A stretch of 64,000 nucleotides of DNA, taken from Angelakisella massiliensis. Its GTDB lineage: Bacteria > Bacillota > Clostridia > Oscillospirales > Ruminococcaceae. The DNA lies in the NCBI RefSeq assembly GCF_900104675.1, contig NZ_LT629945.1, positions 682,046-746,045 on the forward strand. Direction: 5' to 3'. The notes beneath the pieces were generated by a model, which searched no databases, had not been told where the DNA came from, and was given only the letters and a program-made list of their open reading frames with translations. Shown in pieces: positions 1-8,026 of this stretch. Each line of letters begins with the position of its first letter. Positions within the stretch are counted from its first letter, which is position 1. The position numbers and the translations under genes are program-made.

Positions 1-1141
1 TTAAGGCAATACCGCACAGAAAAAAGTGCCAGATACCGCCAAGTGTGATATAATAAACCTATGGATAAACAGATGACGATTTCCGCATTCAGTGACGAAT
101 TGGCACAGGTGCGGACGAAGAAAAAGGAATTTCTCAGTCAGATTGAACGGATTGTCCCGTGGAAGGAATGGCTTGCCATGATTCAGCCGTGCTATTACAA
201 AGGAGAGCGCGGCAACAAACCCTATCCGCTGGAGATCATGCTCCGACTGTATCTGCTGCAAAACCTCTATGACCTGAGTGATGAGGCCACAGTGGCAGAA
301 GCCATCGACAGCCGCGCATTTTCGGAGTTCTGCGGTGTCGATTCCAGCAACCAGGTTCCGGACGGGGATACCCTTGGCCGGTTCCGGAACTTGCTGATCA
401 AGAACGGACTGCAGGAAAAGTTGTTCGCTCAGGTGGTAGCTGCGCTCATGGAACGTGGCCTCATTCTGAAAAAGGGCACCATTGTAGATTCCACCATCAT
501 TTCCGCCCCCTCTTCTACCAAGAATAAGGAAAAGAAACGGGATCCGGATGCCCATCAGGTCAAGAAGGGCAACACCTGGCACTTTGGGTACAAAGCACAT
601 ATCGGCGTGGACAAGGACAGCGGACTGGTTCACACAGTGGAAGCCACACCGGCAAATGTCCACGACGTTGCGGAAGTGCCGAAATTGTTGACGGGAGAGG
701 AAGAAACAGTCTATGGAGACAGCGGTTATCTCGGCGCAGGTAAGCGCGAAGATGCCGTAGTCCGAAACAAAGCTGGCCGGAAAATCAAGTACAAGATCAA
801 TCGTCGTCCATCGCAGATGAAGAAACTGAGCAAAAGCGGACAGTACGCAGCAAAGAAAGCGGAACGGGCGAAATCTTCCGTCCGGGCAAAAGTAGAGCAT
901 GTATTCGGTGTCGTTAAGAAGCAGCTGCGTTTTCGAAAAACACGATACCGAGGGCTTGAAAAGCAGCAAGCCAAATTCAATATCATGTTTGCGTTAGCAA
1001 ATCTGATTCTGGCTGACAGACCCTGTCTGGCAGCTTGAGTTAGTGCGCCTTTGCGGACAAAAACTTCCGAGGTTATCCACAGTTTTTACTTGGCACCTGT
1101 TGTATAATGCGGATTGTGGCATTTATGCGGTATTGCCTTAA
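1..1141 (+). mobile_element. IS5-family insertion sequence, apparently complete
   Basis: The element is bounded by perfect 16-bp inverted repeats at 1-16 and 1126-1141 (outer end TTAAGGCAATACCGCA) and holds a single transposase ORF with an intact DDE triad. The terminal TTAA could be part of the repeat or the target duplication; IS5-group elements often target TA, TNA or YTAR sites. The left target copy cannot be separated because the window begins at the element's first base. The right end lies only 29 bp before the start codon of the next gene. Confidence 0.9.
61..1038 (+). CDS. IS5-family DDE transposase
   Basis: A 325-residue transposase that would catalyse cut-and-paste movement of the surrounding element. 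The N-terminal part carries the DUF772-like domain (about residues 50-125). The catalytic triad reads D143 (IVDSTIIS), D220 (YGDSGYLG) and E279 (KVEHVFG), with the IS5 hallmark HFGYKAH at about 174-180. The length is normal and no frameshift is seen, so it may be active. A TATAAT hexamer at 49-54 ends only 6 nt before the ATG and no Shine-Dalgarno sequence is present. The message would therefore be leaderless if that hexamer is used. A second in-frame ATG lies at 73. Confidence 0.93.
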   Translation: MDKQMTISAFSDELAQVRTKKKEFLSQIERIVPWKEWLAMIQPCYYKGERGNKPYPLEIMLRLYLLQNLYDLSDEATVAEAIDSRAFSEFCGVDSSNQVPDGDTLGRFRNLLIKNGLQEKLFAQVVAALMERGLILKKGTIVDSTIISAPSSTKNKEKKRDPDAHQVKKGNTWHFGYKAHIGVDKDSGLVHTVEATPANVHDVAEVPKLLTGEEETVYGDSGYLGAGKREDAVVRNKAGRKIKYKINRRPSQMKKLSKSGQYAAKKAERAKSSVRAKVEHVFGVVKKQLRFRKTRYRGLEKQQAKFNIMFALANLILADRPCLAA

Positions 1142-1169
1142 TTATCTGACATAAAGGAGCATTGGACCC

Positions 1170-2435
1170 ATGAACAACTTTTTCTCCATTGACCAGCGGT
1201 TAATGGATCTGGCCGCCCAGGCCGAGGAAACCGCCAGGGAAGCTTTCCGGCGGATCGATGAAAATTGCGAGTATAACAGTGCCAAGGTGCTTTCCGCCTT
1301 CATCCGCAACCGGGTGAGCGAATCCCATCTCAAAGGCACCACCGGTTACGGCTACGGTGACCGGGGCCGTGATGACCTGGACCGGGTGTTTGCCGACATT
1401 TTCGGCACCGAGGACGCTTTGGTCCGCCACACCTTTGTTTCCGGTACCCACGCTCTGGCCACCGCCCTGTTCGGCGTGCTGCGTCCCGGTGACCGGATGG
1501 TATCGGTGACCGGCAGCCCCTATGACACCATGGAAGAAACTATCGGCCTGCGGGGAGAAGGCACCGGTTCCCTTGGGGAATTCGGCGTCACCTACAGCCA
1601 GGTGGACCTGCTTCCTGACGGCACCCCCGACTATGAGGGCATCCGCCGGGAAGCTAAAGGAGCCCGGATGGTGTATCTCCAGCGTTCCAGAGGCTACAGC
1701 CTCCGCCCCTCGCTGAATATTGAAACCATCCGCTCCATCATCGCCGCCGCCCGGGAAGTCAATCCCGACGCCATTGTGATGGTGGACAACTGCTACGGCG
1801 AGCTGGTGGAGCGTCTGGAGCCCACCCAGGTGGGAGCCGATCTGGTAGCCGGTTCCCTCATCAAGAATCTGGGCGGCGGCATCGCCCCCACCGGCGGCTA
1901 TATCGCCGGACGGCGGGACCTGGTGGAGCAGTGCGGCTACCGTCTCACCTGCCCCGGCATGGGCAAGGAAGTGGGCTGTACCCTGGATGTACTGCGGAGT
2001 ATGTACCTGGGTCTGTTCAACGCCCCTGCCGTAGTGGCTGCGGCCCTGAAAACCGCCGCCTTTGCCGCTGCCTTCTACAGCCTGCTGGGCTTCCAGGTAA
2101 CTCCCACTGCCAGCGAGGAGCGGACCGATATCATTCAGTCGGTGCTCTGCGGCGGTCCTGAGCAACTCATCGCCTTCTGCCAGGGTATTCAGAAGGGCTC
2201 CCCTGTGGATTCCTTCGCCGCCCCCGAGCCCTGGGATATGCCCGGCTATGACAGCCAGGTGATCATGGCCGCAGGCGCTTTCACCATGGGCGCTTCCATC
2301 GAGCTGTCCGCCGACGCTCCCCTCCGGGAACCCTACGCCGCCTGGCTCCAGGGTGGTCTGACCTACCCCACCGGTAAAATCGGCGTTATCCTCTCCGCTC
2401 AGGAAATGCTGGAGCGTGGACTGCTGAAACTGTGA
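1170..2435 (+). CDS. YnbB-type PLP-dependent enzyme (methionine gamma-lyase / aluminium resistance family)
   Basis: A 421-residue fold-type I PLP enzyme of the family annotated as 'cystathionine beta-lyase family protein involved in aluminium resistance' (B. subtilis YnbB). The likely Schiff-base lysine is K232 in SLIKNLGGG. D206 of VDNCYGE probably contacts the cofactor nitrogen, and SGTHA at about 91-95 belongs to the phosphate-binding region. The real substrate of the family is poorly known; a C-S lyase is usually assumed. The start is supported by AAAGGAG at 1153-1159. The upstream promoter region has been replaced by the insertion sequence, so expression may depend on sequence inside it. 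A purine synthesis gene follows on the same strand, behind its own promoter. Confidence 0.82.
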   Translation: MNNFFSIDQRLMDLAAQAEETAREAFRRIDENCEYNSAKVLSAFIRNRVSESHLKGTTGYGYGDRGRDDLDRVFADIFGTEDALVRHTFVSGTHALATALFGVLRPGDRMVSVTGSPYDTMEETIGLRGEGTGSLGEFGVTYSQVDLLPDGTPDYEGIRREAKGARMVYLQRSRGYSLRPSLNIETIRSIIAAAREVNPDAIVMVDNCYGELVERLEPTQVGADLVAGSLIKNLGGGIAPTGGYIAGRRDLVEQCGYRLTCPGMGKEVGCTLDVLRSMYLGLFNAPAVVAAALKTAAFAAAFYSLLGFQVTPTASEERTDIIQSVLCGGPEQLIAFCQGIQKGSPVDSFAAPEPWDMPGYDSQVIMAAGAFTMGASIELSADAPLREPYAAWLQGGLTYPTGKIGVILSAQEMLERGLLKL

Positions 2436-2464
2436 TCCCGCTGAGTTTCACGCCCTCCATTGTA

Positions 2465-2503
2465 GAAAACAGCCTTTGAGCAGGTAAAAGGAAAGCTGTT
2501 TTC
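2465..2503 (+). terminator. Inverted repeat, possible terminator
   Basis: Perfect 9-bp arms GAAAACAGC (2465-2473) and GCTGTTTTC (2495-2503) lie 30 nt after the YnbB-type gene. The T-run is part of the stem, so termination efficiency is uncertain. Confidence 0.4.
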
Positions 2504-2570
2504 CTCAAAAACAACTGCTGGGGCTTTTGTAAGTCACGGGCAGTTTCCTTCAAAATTGTGATTTCCAACA

Positions 2571-2619
2571 AAAACAGGCTTTTTCTGCCGGATTTTCCCT
2601 GGCGGAGAGCCTGTTTTTT
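2571..2619 (+). terminator. Rho-independent terminator before the purA promoter
   Basis: Outer arms AACAGGCT and AGCCTGTT enclose an inner complementary stretch (TCTGCC with GGCGGA) and are followed by TTTTTT. It insulates purA from the upstream gene. Confidence 0.75.
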
Positions 2620-2650
2620 CCTGTCTCACAAAAAACGACAGAATTTTTTG

Positions 2651-2679
2651 TTGACAGCGCTGGCCGGGGAATGTATAAT
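2651..2679 (+). promoter_or_regulatory. Strong vegetative promoter for purA-purB
   Basis: TTGACA (2651-2656) and TATAAT (2674-2679) are both perfect and separated by 17 bp. Transcription would start near 2686, leaving a leader of about 180 nt before purA. Confidence 0.85.
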
Positions 2680-2686
2680 CATTTCC

Positions 2687-2868
2687 GTAATAAAAGATGT
2701 TTGTCATAAGTTGTGCTAATGCTTGCCATTAGGAACTCCGTTCCCAAAAGGAGGGTCGAAGGTCGGGAAAGAAACTGCTTTCTCCACAGTGGACGAGCAT
2801 CTTTTTTCAGTTTGGAACCACCGCTCCTTTTTCTGCGGGGCGGGTCATTGGAAAGGAAGGAATCATTT
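2687..2868 (+). promoter_or_regulatory. Structured 5' leader of purA, not identified
   Basis: The leader contains nested complementary segments. AAAAGATG near 2692 pairs with CATCTTTT near 2798, which is followed by a T-run. Between them are hairpins CTAATG-n5-CATTAG, CTCC-n10-GGAG and GAAAG-n6-CTTTC. A long-range stem ending in T residues is what an attenuator or riboswitch-controlled terminator can look like. I could not match it to a known purine, PRPP or other riboswitch by eye. Confidence 0.35.
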
Positions 2869-4146
2869 ATGCTCACAGCTATCACCGGCATCAACTGGGG
2901 TGACGAGGGCAAGGGCCGCATGGTGGACCTGCTCTCTCAGAATTATGATATCGTGGTGCGGTATCAGGGCGGCAACAATGCCGGCCATACCGTGGTCAAT
3001 CACCTGGGGAAATTCATCCTCAATCTGCTGCCCTCCGGCATTCTTCGCCCGGAAGTGGTCAACGTCATGGGCAACGGCATGGTCATCGACCTGGCCCATC
3101 TCTGTGGTGAGATCGGACGTTTGAGAGATGCCGGCGTGGCCATCAGCCCCAAAAACCTGAAAATCAGCGACAAGGCCGTTATCTGCCTGCCCTATCATGT
3201 GATGCAGGATGTGCTGGAGGAGGACCGTCTGGGAGACGCCAAGTTCGGCTCCACCCGCCGGGGCATCGCTCCGGTATATGGGGACAAGTATCTGAAAAAG
3301 GCCATCCGTATGGGCGAATTGAAGACCCTTCCCGCTCTCAAGGAGCGTCTCAAGGGCATTGTGGAATGGAAGAACCTGACGGTGGAAGGTGCTTACCACG
3401 CCGCTCCGGTGCAGATGGAGGAGCTGTGGAGCTGGATCACCCAATATGGCGGCCAGCTGGTGGACTATGTCTGCGACACCGGCCTTTACCTGAACCAGGC
3501 TGCCGCCGAGGGTAAAAACATCATGTTTGAAGCCCAGCTGGGCGCGCTGCGGGATATCGACTTCGGTATCTATCCCTATACTTCCTCCTCCTCCACCATT
3601 GCCGCCTACGCCCCCATCGGCGCCGGTATCCCCAACCGGAAGCTGGATCAGGTGGTGGGCATCATGAAGGCTTACTCCACCTGTGTGGGCGAAGGCCCCT
3701 TTACCGCTGAGATGTTCGGTGAGGAAGCGGAAGCCCTTCGTCAGGCAGGCGGTGAATACGGCGCGGCTACCGGACGTCCCCGCCGTGTGGGCGGTTTTGA
3801 TGTGGTGGCTTCCCGGTACGGCGTGCGGATGCAGGGAGCCGATGAGGTGGCTCTCACCAAGCTGGACGTCCTTTCCGGCATGGAGAAAATCCCCGTGTGC
3901 GTAGCCTATGAAGTGGAAGGCATCGGCCGGGTGGAGGAATTCCCCTGGGGCGACGAGCTGAACAAGGCAAAGCCCATTTACGAGTATCTCCCCGGCTGGC
4001 AGGCTGACCTGTCCCATTGCCGCCGGGTGGAGGACCTGCCTGCTGAGGCACTCTCCTATATCCGGTATATCGAGGAAAAGGTGAACTGCAAAATTAAGTA
4101 CGTTTCTGTTGGACCAGAACGGGATCAGTATGTTACAATGGAATAA
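2869..4146 (+). CDS. purA: Adenylosuccinate synthetase
   Basis: Converts IMP, aspartate and GTP to adenylosuccinate, the first committed step of AMP synthesis in the cytoplasm. The 425-residue product begins MLTAITGINWGDEGKGRMVD, containing the N-terminal GDEGKGR loop. The family motif QGGNNAGHTV follows at about 40, with the switch-loop region GSTRRGIAP near 130 and ATGRPRRVGGFD near 300. The ORF is open further upstream. I chose ATG 2869 because GAAAGGAAGG (2851-2860) precedes it and homology begins there. purB, which performs the next step, follows 95 nt later with no clear terminator between them. Confidence 0.97.
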   Translation: MLTAITGINWGDEGKGRMVDLLSQNYDIVVRYQGGNNAGHTVVNHLGKFILNLLPSGILRPEVVNVMGNGMVIDLAHLCGEIGRLRDAGVAISPKNLKISDKAVICLPYHVMQDVLEEDRLGDAKFGSTRRGIAPVYGDKYLKKAIRMGELKTLPALKERLKGIVEWKNLTVEGAYHAAPVQMEELWSWITQYGGQLVDYVCDTGLYLNQAAAEGKNIMFEAQLGALRDIDFGIYPYTSSSSTIAAYAPIGAGIPNRKLDQVVGIMKAYSTCVGEGPFTAEMFGEEAEALRQAGGEYGAATGRPRRVGGFDVVASRYGVRMQGADEVALTKLDVLSGMEKIPVCVAYEVEGIGRVEEFPWGDELNKAKPIYEYLPGWQADLSHCRRVEDLPAEALSYIRYIEEKVNCKIKYVSVGPERDQYVTME

Positions 4147-4241
4147 GGATCAACAACTTTAAACAGCCCGGGGCCGGGGAGGATGCCTTGATTTTGATTC
4201 ATCCCGGCTCCAGGCTGAAATCATCATCTATGGAGGTTGCC

Positions 4242-5675
4242 ATGAGCTACGACACCTATCAGTCTCCCCTCTCCTCCCGGTACGCCAGCCGGGAAATGCT
4301 GCATCTCTTTTCCTCCGACGCCAAATTCCGTACCTGGCGCAAGCTGTGGATCGCCCTGGCGGAGGCGGAGCAGGAACTGGGCCTGCCCATCACCGATGAA
4401 CAGCTGGAAGAACTGCGGGCCCATCAGGAGGACATCAACTACGACGTGGCTGAGGCCCGGGAAAAAGAGGTCCGCCATGACGTAATGAGCCATGTCTACG
4501 CCTATGGTCAGCAGTGCCCCAAGGCTGCCGGTATCATCCATCTGGGGGCTACCTCCTGTTATGTGGGAGACAACACCGATCTGATCCTCATGACCCGGGC
4601 CATGGAGCTGATTCGGGACAAGCTGGTGCTGCTGCTGGGGGATCTGGCCAAGTTTGCCGACCAGTGGAAGAACCTGCCCGCTTTGGCCTACACCCATTTC
4701 CAGCCTGCACAGCCCACCACTGTAGGCAAACGGGCCACTTTGTGGATGGAGGAGTTGCTGCTGGATCTGGAGGATGTGGAGCACTGCTTGTCTACCGTCC
4801 GTCTGCTGGGCTCCAAGGGCACCACCGGCAGCCAGGCTTCCTTTATGGAGCTGTTTGACGGGGATGAGGAGAAGGTCCGGGCTTTGGATCAAAAGATCGC
4901 CGAAAAGATGGGCTTCCCCGGGGTTTATCCTGTTTCCGGCCAGACCTATTCCCGGAAGGTGGACAGCCGTTTCCTGAATGTCCTCTCCGGTATCGCTCAG
5001 TCCGCCTCCAAGTTTGCCAATGACATCCGCCTGCTCCAGCACATGAAGGAGATCGAGGAGCCCTTTGAGAAAAAGCAGATTGGCTCCTCCGCCATGGCCT
5101 ACAAGCGCAACCCCATGCGCAGCGAGCGGATCAACTCCCTGTCCCGCTATGTGATGGCCGACGCCATGAACCCCGCCATGACCGCCGCCACCCAGTGGTT
5201 TGAGCGGACCCTGGACGATTCCGCCAACAAGCGCATCAGCGTTCCCGAGGCTTTTCTGGCCACCGACGCCATCCTCACCCTGTACCGCAATGTCTGCGAC
5301 GGTCTGGTGGTTTATCCCAAGGTCATCACCGCTCATCTGATGCGGGAGCTTCCCTTCATGGCTACCGAAAACATCATGATGGACGCTGTCAAACGGGGCG
5401 GCAACCGTCAGGAGCTTCATGAGCGCATCCGGGTCCATTCCATGGCCGCCGCCAGAATCATCAAGGAAGAAGGCGGAGAAAACGACCTGCTGGAGCGGAT
5501 CGCTGCCGATCCCGCCTTCGGCGTCACTCTGGAGGAGCTGAAAGCCATCCTCCAGCCGGAAAAATATGTGGGCCGCGCCCCCGGACAGGTCACCGAATTT
5601 TTGCGGGACGTGGTTGCTCCCGTTCTGGCCCGATATCCCCATATTAAAGCCTATGACGCGGAAGTACGGGTATAA
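4242..5675 (+). CDS. purB: Adenylosuccinate lyase
   Basis: Splits adenylosuccinate to AMP and fumarate, and SAICAR to AICAR. The 477-residue protein belongs to the fumarase/aspartase superfamily. Its signature loop GSSAMAYKRNPM, which holds the catalytic serine, is at about residue 283, and TSCYVGDN and THFQPAQPTT are two further conserved regions. ATG 4242 follows GGAGG at 4232-4236. The longer reading frame from 4188 adds a non-homologous extension. Pairing with purA makes a dedicated IMP-to-AMP operon. Confidence 0.97.
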   Translation: MSYDTYQSPLSSRYASREMLHLFSSDAKFRTWRKLWIALAEAEQELGLPITDEQLEELRAHQEDINYDVAEAREKEVRHDVMSHVYAYGQQCPKAAGIIHLGATSCYVGDNTDLILMTRAMELIRDKLVLLLGDLAKFADQWKNLPALAYTHFQPAQPTTVGKRATLWMEELLLDLEDVEHCLSTVRLLGSKGTTGSQASFMELFDGDEEKVRALDQKIAEKMGFPGVYPVSGQTYSRKVDSRFLNVLSGIAQSASKFANDIRLLQHMKEIEEPFEKKQIGSSAMAYKRNPMRSERINSLSRYVMADAMNPAMTAATQWFERTLDDSANKRISVPEAFLATDAILTLYRNVCDGLVVYPKVITAHLMRELPFMATENIMMDAVKRGGNRQELHERIRVHSMAAARIIKEEGGENDLLERIAADPAFGVTLEELKAILQPEKYVGRAPGQVTEFLRDVVAPVLARYPHIKAYDAEVRV

Positions 5676-5747
5676 AAGGATCTTATTTTTCTGTTGTCCC
5701 TGAGAAAACCGCTTTTCAGTGGGTAAAAATCCAAACCTCATCCAAAT

Positions 5748-5788
5748 GCCCCCCGGTGCAGGCTATCAAACCTCCATCGGGGGGCGTT
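5748..5788 (+). terminator. Hairpin terminator after purB
   Basis: Arms GCCCCCCG (5748-5755) and CGGGGGGC (5778-5785) are perfect, followed by a short TTT. The weak U-tract lowers certainty. Confidence 0.6.
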
Positions 5789-5819
5789 TCAGAAAAAATC
5801 TCACCCTAGATGGGCATCA

Positions 5820-5848
5820 TTGTATCAGAAGGAATCTCCTGTTATAAT
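5820..5848 (+). promoter_or_regulatory. Promoter for the GlpA-like oxidoreductase
   Basis: TTGTAT (5820-5825), a 17-bp spacer and TATAAT (5843-5848), with TG one base before the -10 (extended -10). The gene starts about 100 nt downstream. Confidence 0.7.
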
Positions 5849-5955
5849 GGGGGCGATGGAATCAGATAAGTCTCCGGTCACATCTTGTTCCAATAATCCC
5901 TACCTGTTGGAAGAAGTCCGAAAGCATCACCGTATTTGATTCAGGAGGTTTTTTT

Positions 5956-7425
5956 ATGAAAGATGTACTGATTATCGGCGCAGGAATCGTCGGAACCGCC
6001 ATTGCCCGCCGCCTTTCCCGATACAAACTGTCGGTGGCGGTTGTGGAAAAGGAGGCAGATGTCTCCATGGGGGCCACAAAGGCCAACAGCGCCATTGTAC
6101 ATGGCGGCTATGCCGAAGCTCATGAAAAAACAAAGGGCCGTCTTTGCTACAAGGGCCGAATCCAGTTTGAACAGCTGGACCGGGAGCTGAACTTCGGTTT
6201 TCGGAAAACCGGCAGTCTGGTGATGACAACCGATCCGGAAGACCTGCCCAAGCTCCAGAGTCTGCTGGAAAACGGCATCAAAAATGGCCTTAAAGACTTG
6301 AAGATTCTGGAACGGGAGGAGATTCTGGCTCTGGAACCCAACCTGAACCCCGATGTAGTCTACGCCCTTTACTGCGAGGGGGCAGGGGTCTGCTCCCCCT
6401 ATGAAATGGCCATCGCCCTGGCGGAAAACGCTATCCATAACGGCGTGGAGTTTCATCTCAATACCCCTGTGGAAGCTATTGAGAAGAAAGAAGACGGATT
6501 CCTTGTTCATACCAGCGGGGGAGACTTTGAAAGCCGCTTTGTCATCAACTGTGCCGGCCTGTTCTCCGACCGGGTGGATCAGATGGTCAACCAGCCCACC
6601 TTCCATATCCGTCCCAGAACCGGAGAATATTTGTTATTCGCCCCCGGCACAGGAAAAGCTCTGAACACTGTGGTGTTCCAGATGCCCTCCAAAATGGGAA
6701 AGGGAATTCTGGTTACATCCACCTACCATGGCAATCTTCTCCTGGGGCCGGACGCCATTGATGAGGATGGAACCGTGGATCGGAGCACCCATGTGGACCG
6801 GCTGTACGCCATCTATCAGGCGGGCTTCCACACCACCTCGAAAATAGATCCCACCAAGTTCATCCGCAGCTTCACCGGCATCCGGGCAGTGGCCTCCACC
6901 GATGATTTTGTGATTGGAGCCACAGCGGTTCCCGGCTTTCTCAATGCTGCCGGTATTCAGTCCCCCGGCCTCACCTCCTCCCCGGCCATCGCTGACCTGA
7001 TGGCAGAAATTCTTGGAGAACAAGGGCTGATACTGGAGGAAAAACCGGACTACGATCCCTACCGGGCTCCCATCATCAAATCCGGAAAGCAGCCCCGTCC
7101 TTTCAGCGAAATCAACAAACTGCTGGACATCCCCTCCTGCCCGGAAAAAATTATCTGCCGCTGTGAGCAGGTGGAGGAAGGAACCATCGTGGATTGTCTC
7201 CATCGGGGTATCCAGGTAACGACCGTGGACGGAGTTAAGCGGCGCACCCGGGCCTCCATGGGATTCTGTCAGGGGCAGTTCTGCCGTCCCCGGATCAAAG
7301 AGGTGATAGAACGGGAATATGGCATCCAGATCGACGGACGAACCGATGTGGAAAAGGAAGGCGCTTCCCGTGTGACCCGGGAGGAATTCATCCGCTGCTG
7401 CAAGGAGCGGCAGGAACAGCAATAA
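5956..7425 (+). CDS. FAD-dependent GlpA-like oxidoreductase with C-terminal [2Fe-2S]-binding domain
   Basis: A 489-residue flavoprotein of the glycerol-3-phosphate dehydrogenase / L-2-hydroxyglutarate oxidase family. The N-terminal dinucleotide-binding motif GAGIVG is at residues 8-13 and a DAO-type FAD domain runs to about 370. A BFD-like domain follows, with cysteines C401, C403, C438 and C443 that could bind a [2Fe-2S] cluster. In many Clostridia such a protein is encoded with a GlpB-like flavoprotein and a small CxxC protein; neither is present here. The gene is flanked by its own promoter and a terminator, so it is monocistronic. AGGAGG lies 8 nt before the ATG. The substrate is unknown; glycerol-3-phosphate is the default guess. 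Confidence 0.82.
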   Translation: MKDVLIIGAGIVGTAIARRLSRYKLSVAVVEKEADVSMGATKANSAIVHGGYAEAHEKTKGRLCYKGRIQFEQLDRELNFGFRKTGSLVMTTDPEDLPKLQSLLENGIKNGLKDLKILEREEILALEPNLNPDVVYALYCEGAGVCSPYEMAIALAENAIHNGVEFHLNTPVEAIEKKEDGFLVHTSGGDFESRFVINCAGLFSDRVDQMVNQPTFHIRPRTGEYLLFAPGTGKALNTVVFQMPSKMGKGILVTSTYHGNLLLGPDAIDEDGTVDRSTHVDRLYAIYQAGFHTTSKIDPTKFIRSFTGIRAVASTDDFVIGATAVPGFLNAAGIQSPGLTSSPAIADLMAEILGEQGLILEEKPDYDPYRAPIIKSGKQPRPFSEINKLLDIPSCPEKIICRCEQVEEGTIVDCLHRGIQVTTVDGVKRRTRASMGFCQGQFCRPRIKEVIEREYGIQIDGRTDVEKEGASRVTREEFIRCCKERQEQQ

Positions 7426-7450
7426 TCACATCTTTGCCGTGAAAAGCAAA

Positions 7451-7482
7451 GGGGCTGGAGAATGATTCTCCGGCCCTTTTTT
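7451..7482 (+). terminator. Rho-independent terminator
   Basis: GGGGCTGGAGAAT pairs with ATTCTCCGGCCC through a short loop (one G-T pair), followed by TTTTTT. It closes the GlpA-like transcription unit. Confidence 0.85.
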
Positions 7483-7537
7483 CGGTTAAAAAGTTTTGAG
7501 AGACAGGGAGATTTCCATTCTGTCAGTAAAAATAACA

Positions 7538-7588
7538 GGCCGCCTTTCGGCGGCCAAAGGTGGGGGCGGCGGATAAACCGCCGCCCCC
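7538..7588 (+). repeat. Composite palindrome (A+B), forward copy
   Basis: Two adjacent GC-rich hairpins: A, GGCCGCC-n4-GGCGGCC (7538-7555), and B, GGGGGCGGCGG-n5-CCGCCGCCCCC (7562-7588). The same pair occurs in opposite orientation at 11137-11183, on the other side of yfhO. B also occurs alone at 7950-7976. Confidence 0.85.
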
Positions 7589-7596
7589 ACCCCTGA

Positions 7597-7738
7597 GCGT
7601 GTCGAAAAAATTCGACACGCTTCCAGGGGGACCCAGTCCCCCTGGATACGCCGCAGGTTCCTGACGAAACCAGCGGCGATACCCCCGGTTTCGCGCCCCT
7701 GTGGGCGCGGGTCGTGGTATAAAAATCAGGCACATGTC
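7597..7738 (+). repeat. Multi-hairpin intergenic repeat, copy 1
   Basis: First of two tandem copies. In order it contains hairpin 1 (GCGTGTCGAA / TTCGACACGC), hairpin 2 (CCAGGGGGAC / GTCCCCCTGG), hairpin 3 (CGCCGC / GCGGCG), hairpin 4 (GCGCCC / GGGCGC) and the start of a 3' AT-rich hairpin. Related copies are at 7745-7948, 52704-52905 and 41158-41358 (minus), with decayed ones near 16260 and 31815-32245. No ORF is conserved. Confidence 0.85.
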
Positions 7739-7744
7739 CCTCTG

Positions 7745-7948
7745 AGTGTGCCGAAGGCATTCGGCACACTTCCAGGGGGACCCAGTCCCCCTGGATACGC
7801 CGCAGGTTCCTGACGAAACCAGCGGCGATACCCCCGGTTTCGCGCCCCTATGGGCGCGGGTCGTGGTATAAAAATCAGGCACATGTCCTGATTTTTATGA
7901 GGATTTTAAATTTTGTTTGTGCCTTGAGATAGGTTTTTAGACAGACGC
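7745..7948 (+). repeat. Multi-hairpin intergenic repeat, copy 2 (long form)
   Basis: The same architecture as copy 1, but hairpin 1 reads AGTGTGCCGAA / TTCGGCACACT, with both arms changed together. The 3' part is complete: AAAAATCAGG / CCTGATTTTT, then an AT-rich tail ending ACAGACG. Copy 52704-52905 shares that tail, which defines an element of about 200 nt. Confidence 0.85.
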
Positions 7949-7949
7949 A

Positions 7950-7976
7950 GGGGGCGGCGGATAAACCGCCGCCCCC
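7950..7976. repeat. Palindrome B, isolated copy
   Basis: A 27-bp GC-rich inverted repeat identical in core to 7562-7588. It lies immediately after the copy 2 tail and 50 bp beyond the 3' end of the minus-strand yfhO gene. Confidence 0.8.
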
Positions 7977-8026
7977 CTTGCCCTAAAACCGTTTCGGTGG
8001 GAATAGCCCTTTCTCAAAACTCTCTG

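Noticed and set aside
2713-2868. Longer purA start at 2713
   Set aside because: It would translate the structured leader; homology and the ribosome binding site support 2869.
7597-7948. Tandem repeats as a possible CRISPR array
   Set aside because: Units are about 150 nt with internal hairpins and no unique spacers; there are no cas genes.
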